This document shows, in pieces, positions 52,666-54,467 of a DNA stretch of 54,467 nucleotides. The notes beneath the pieces are model-generated. The model saw nothing but the letters and a program-made list of their open reading frames with translations, was not told the origin of the DNA and made no database searches. Source of the DNA: Cytophagales bacterium (GTDB lineage Bacteria > Bacteroidota > Bacteroidia > Cytophagales > Cyclobacteriaceae); assembly GCA_025358885.1 (NCBI GenBank), contig JANYHW010000094.1, positions 1 through 54,467 on the forward strand, written 5' to 3'. The position numbers were made by a program, and so were the translations under genes. Position 1 is the first letter of the stretch. Every line of letters begins with the position of its first letter.

Positions 52666-54375
52666 ATGAGCGAACCCGTCTTGAAAGCCATCCTCCGCCT
52701 GTTTGCCATTGTGGCAAAGGAAGATCAGGTAACCGTTCAGGAGCGGGACTTTGTACTTGCCTTTCTCAATGATCACCTTGGCCGCAAGGCGGTGATGGAG
52801 AGCATCGCCTTCTTCGATGATTTTGCGCAAAATCTACCTGAAGATGCAGACAAGAACATACAACAGCTCTGTAACGAAATCAATCAGGACGTTACTTCAA
52901 AACAAAAGGCCATTATCATTCTCGAATTGATGAGTGTGGTGCTTGCGGATGGCATCATTTCTGAAAAAGAAGACTACTACGCCAAAAAGATCGGTGCTGC
53001 ACTGAATGTACCAGCGGCAGACATCGACCTTATCACACACTACATATTGGGCGAACACCGAAACACATTCAATTCGGAAAGAATCCTGATTATAGATTCA
53101 GTTCCGGACAAGCCCAATTCATGCAAACATATTTATCGTGAAAAACTGGATGGCACGATTGCCATTCTCCACCTGACGGCTGGCGACTTGTTCTTTTTCA
53201 AATACACAGGCAAAGGGGACGTATACCTTAACGGTATCCCTCAAAAATCTTCGAACATCAACCCATTGGCCCACGGCAGCAGCATTCGGTGGGAAGGAGT
53301 TGAACCTGTCTACTTTGGTGAAACACTCAGTCAATTCAAGAAACTCAGTTCAGAGACACGCACTACGTTTGAGGCAAAAAACATTTCATATCAATTCAAG
53401 AATGGAAAGCTCGGCCTGCGCCAAGTCAATATCTTCGAAGAATCCGGTAACTTAATTGCTCTGATGGGTGCCAGCGGGGCTGGCAAGTCAACCCTGCTGC
53501 AGGTACTCAATGGTTCCGAGAAACCTTCCAGCGGTCACGTGTTGATTAATGGGATTGATATTCATCGCGAAGCAAGGAAAGTCGAGGGCGTCTTTGGATT
53601 CGTTCCTCAGGATGATCTTCTCATTGAAGAATTGACGGTGTATCAAAACCTCTATTTCGCTGCCAAATTATGCTTCAACCATTTGAACGAAAAAGAGGTT
53701 GAGACACTTGTGTTGCACACACTCGATGACCTGGGTCTGCTCGAAACAAAGGACCTCACTGTTGGCTCACCACTCCGAAAGACAATCAGTGGAGGACAGC
53801 GTAAGCGACTCAACATCGGTTTGGAATTGTTGAGGGAACCCGCTATCCTCTTTGTGGACGAACCTACCTCAGGGCTGTCATCACGTGATTCAGAAAATAT
53901 CATTGACCTGCTCAAAGAACTGGCACTAAAAGGCAAACTCGTGTTCGCCGTAATTCACCAGCCCAGTTCCGATATATTCAAGATGTTCGACAGGCTTGTA
54001 ATACTCGATACCGGTGGCTACCAGATTTATTATGGCAACCCGGTAGATGCCATCACCTACTTCAAGCAAAACATTCAAATGGTCAATAGCGACCAGGGAG
54101 AATGTCCTCAATGTGGGAACGTAAATCCCGAACAGATCTTTAACATCATTGAAACAAAAGTCATTGATGAGTACGGCAACTTTACCAACGAGCGCAAAAT
54201 TGCCCCTGAACAGTGGTACCATTTCTTCAAGGAAAAGATCAGGACCCCTACTGTGATTCCGTCATCCGAGCCACCACATTCAACCCTTCACCTGCCTGGT
54301 TGGCTCCGATTGTGGTGCCGCCCTTCGCGGCGGAGGATGTTGCGCAGGTCGCCGAGTGCGGCCATGCAGAGGTAG
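52666..54375 (+). CDS. ABCG-like transporter ATPase with N-terminal TerB-like domain (broken by contig junction)
   Basis: About 545 native residues, then unrelated sequence; the frame runs on to 54375. A TerB-like helical domain (about 1-130) is followed by a beta-rich FHA-like domain (about 137-225). The ABC ATPase domain (about 235-455) has Walker A GASGAGKST (268-276), signature ISGGQ (374-378) and Walker B ILFVDEP (394-400). A CPQCG motif (480-483) follows the ATPase domain. The family then normally continues LHLPNW-like into an ABC-2 membrane domain, which is missing because the native sequence stops near 54300. The remaining C-terminus (RLWCRPSRRRMLRR) is an artefact of the junction. 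Confidence 0.85.
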   Translation: MSEPVLKAILRLFAIVAKEDQVTVQERDFVLAFLNDHLGRKAVMESIAFFDDFAQNLPEDADKNIQQLCNEINQDVTSKQKAIIILELMSVVLADGIISEKEDYYAKKIGAALNVPAADIDLITHYILGEHRNTFNSERILIIDSVPDKPNSCKHIYREKLDGTIAILHLTAGDLFFFKYTGKGDVYLNGIPQKSSNINPLAHGSSIRWEGVEPVYFGETLSQFKKLSSETRTTFEAKNISYQFKNGKLGLRQVNIFEESGNLIALMGASGAGKSTLLQVLNGSEKPSSGHVLINGIDIHREARKVEGVFGFVPQDDLLIEELTVYQNLYFAAKLCFNHLNEKEVETLVLHTLDDLGLLETKDLTVGSPLRKTISGGQRKRLNIGLELLREPAILFVDEPTSGLSSRDSENIIDLLKELALKGKLVFAVIHQPSSDIFKMFDRLVILDTGGYQIYYGNPVDAITYFKQNIQMVNSDQGECPQCGNVNPEQIFNIIETKVIDEYGNFTNERKIAPEQWYHFFKEKIRTPTVIPSSEPPHSTLHLPGWLRLWCRPSRRRMLRRSPSAAMQR

Positions 54376-54467
54376 CGTTCGAGGGGGCCACGAGCGGGGT
54401 CGTACTGCTCGGGCCGTTTGAGGAGCGACAGAATCGCGTCCTCGGCGGCCTCCTGGATGAAGTGGTC
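54300..54467 (-). other. High-GC foreign segment encoding a sigma-70 fragment; likely assembly chimera
   Basis: From about 54300 the base composition rises sharply (42 of 60 bases are G or C in 54301-54360). The minus strand is open to the window edge and encodes a sigma-70-like piece with DHFIQEAAEDAILSLL, YDPARGPLERYLCMAA and LGDLRNILRR, resembling region 2 of sigma factors from high-GC bacteria such as Planctomycetes. The plus strand frame of the ABC gene loses family similarity at the same point. A misassembly or chimeric read is more likely than transfer. Confidence 0.75.

Noticed and set aside
54301-54375. C-terminal Arg-rich tail of the ABC protein as a real domain
   Set aside because: It is the wrong-strand translation of the high-GC sigma fragment and starts exactly at the composition change.

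Overview
The window comes from a low-to-mid GC Bacteroidota genome, most likely order Cytophagales. The evidence is the gene content (type IX-secreted proteins, GSCFA, DUF4290, DUF5683 and DUF3109 families, a parA-parB-DUF5683-dapB-lepB cluster), the scarcity of Shine-Dalgarno sequences, and promoters of the Bacteroidota form TTG-N19-TAnnTTTG. The assignment rests on recognising families by eye, not on a database search. Nearly everything is chromosomal housekeeping. The last ~165 bases look like foreign DNA joined to the end of the contig.

Layout. 1-2428: 5' part of a very large secreted repeat protein (minus strand, runs off the window). 2600-6074: CTP synthase and YidC. 6192-10403: parA, parB, DUF5683, dapB, lepB, almost without gaps. 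10412-13287: uracil-DNA glycosylase facing ApaG, a methyltransferase and a membrane-anchored coiled-coil protein. 13337-14555: a Tat-type TIM-barrel protein and a zinc ribbon protein. 14737-15837: rpsF-rpsR-rplI with a strong bidirectional terminator. 15886-17039: DUF3109 and DUF4442. 17120-21421: UvrD/PcrA-type helicase, DUF4290, murA. 21487-24511: a secreted hydrolase, a lipoprotein, exonuclease III. 24597-29326: NagB fused to a PIG-L deacetylase, a sodium/solute symporter and AnmK, which together suggest amino-sugar or cell-wall recycling. 29457-33954: GSCFA, a DUF255 thioredoxin-like protein and an alpha-L-fucosidase lipoprotein. 34088-41185: PriA, then SurE, an exported protein of unknown role, RibBA and DnaG. 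41348-42708: Mrp and a NifU-type scaffold (Fe-S cluster supply). 42811-49704: a pappalysin-type protease, Ddl, a PASTA protein and another type IX cargo. 49685-50830: an M50 membrane protease. 50890-51472: an unusual tRNA region. 51672-54300: a lipoprotein and the N-terminal half of an ABCG-like transporter, then the junction.

The most unusual locus is 50890-51472. An intact tRNA with anticodon CAU (most like tRNA-Ile2) and a small GIY-YIG nuclease gene lie between two broken copies of the same tRNA. In both broken copies the anticodon-loop bases 35-39 are replaced by the same perfect 18-bp palindrome TCCCGATAGCTATCGGGA. The outer left piece is a 3' tRNA half and the outer right piece a 5' half; they can be put together into one tRNA whose first acceptor pair (U-A) differs from that of the intact copy (G-C). 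The nuclease reading frame opens inside the right-hand tRNA remnant. This fits a small tRNA-targeted element that splits a tRNA gene in its anticodon loop and supplies a working replacement.

Other points: MurA has Asp where the fosfomycin-target Cys normally is; DnaG lacks all four zinc ligands of its CHC2 domain; and several intergenic spacers carry degenerate short-period or palindromic repeats.
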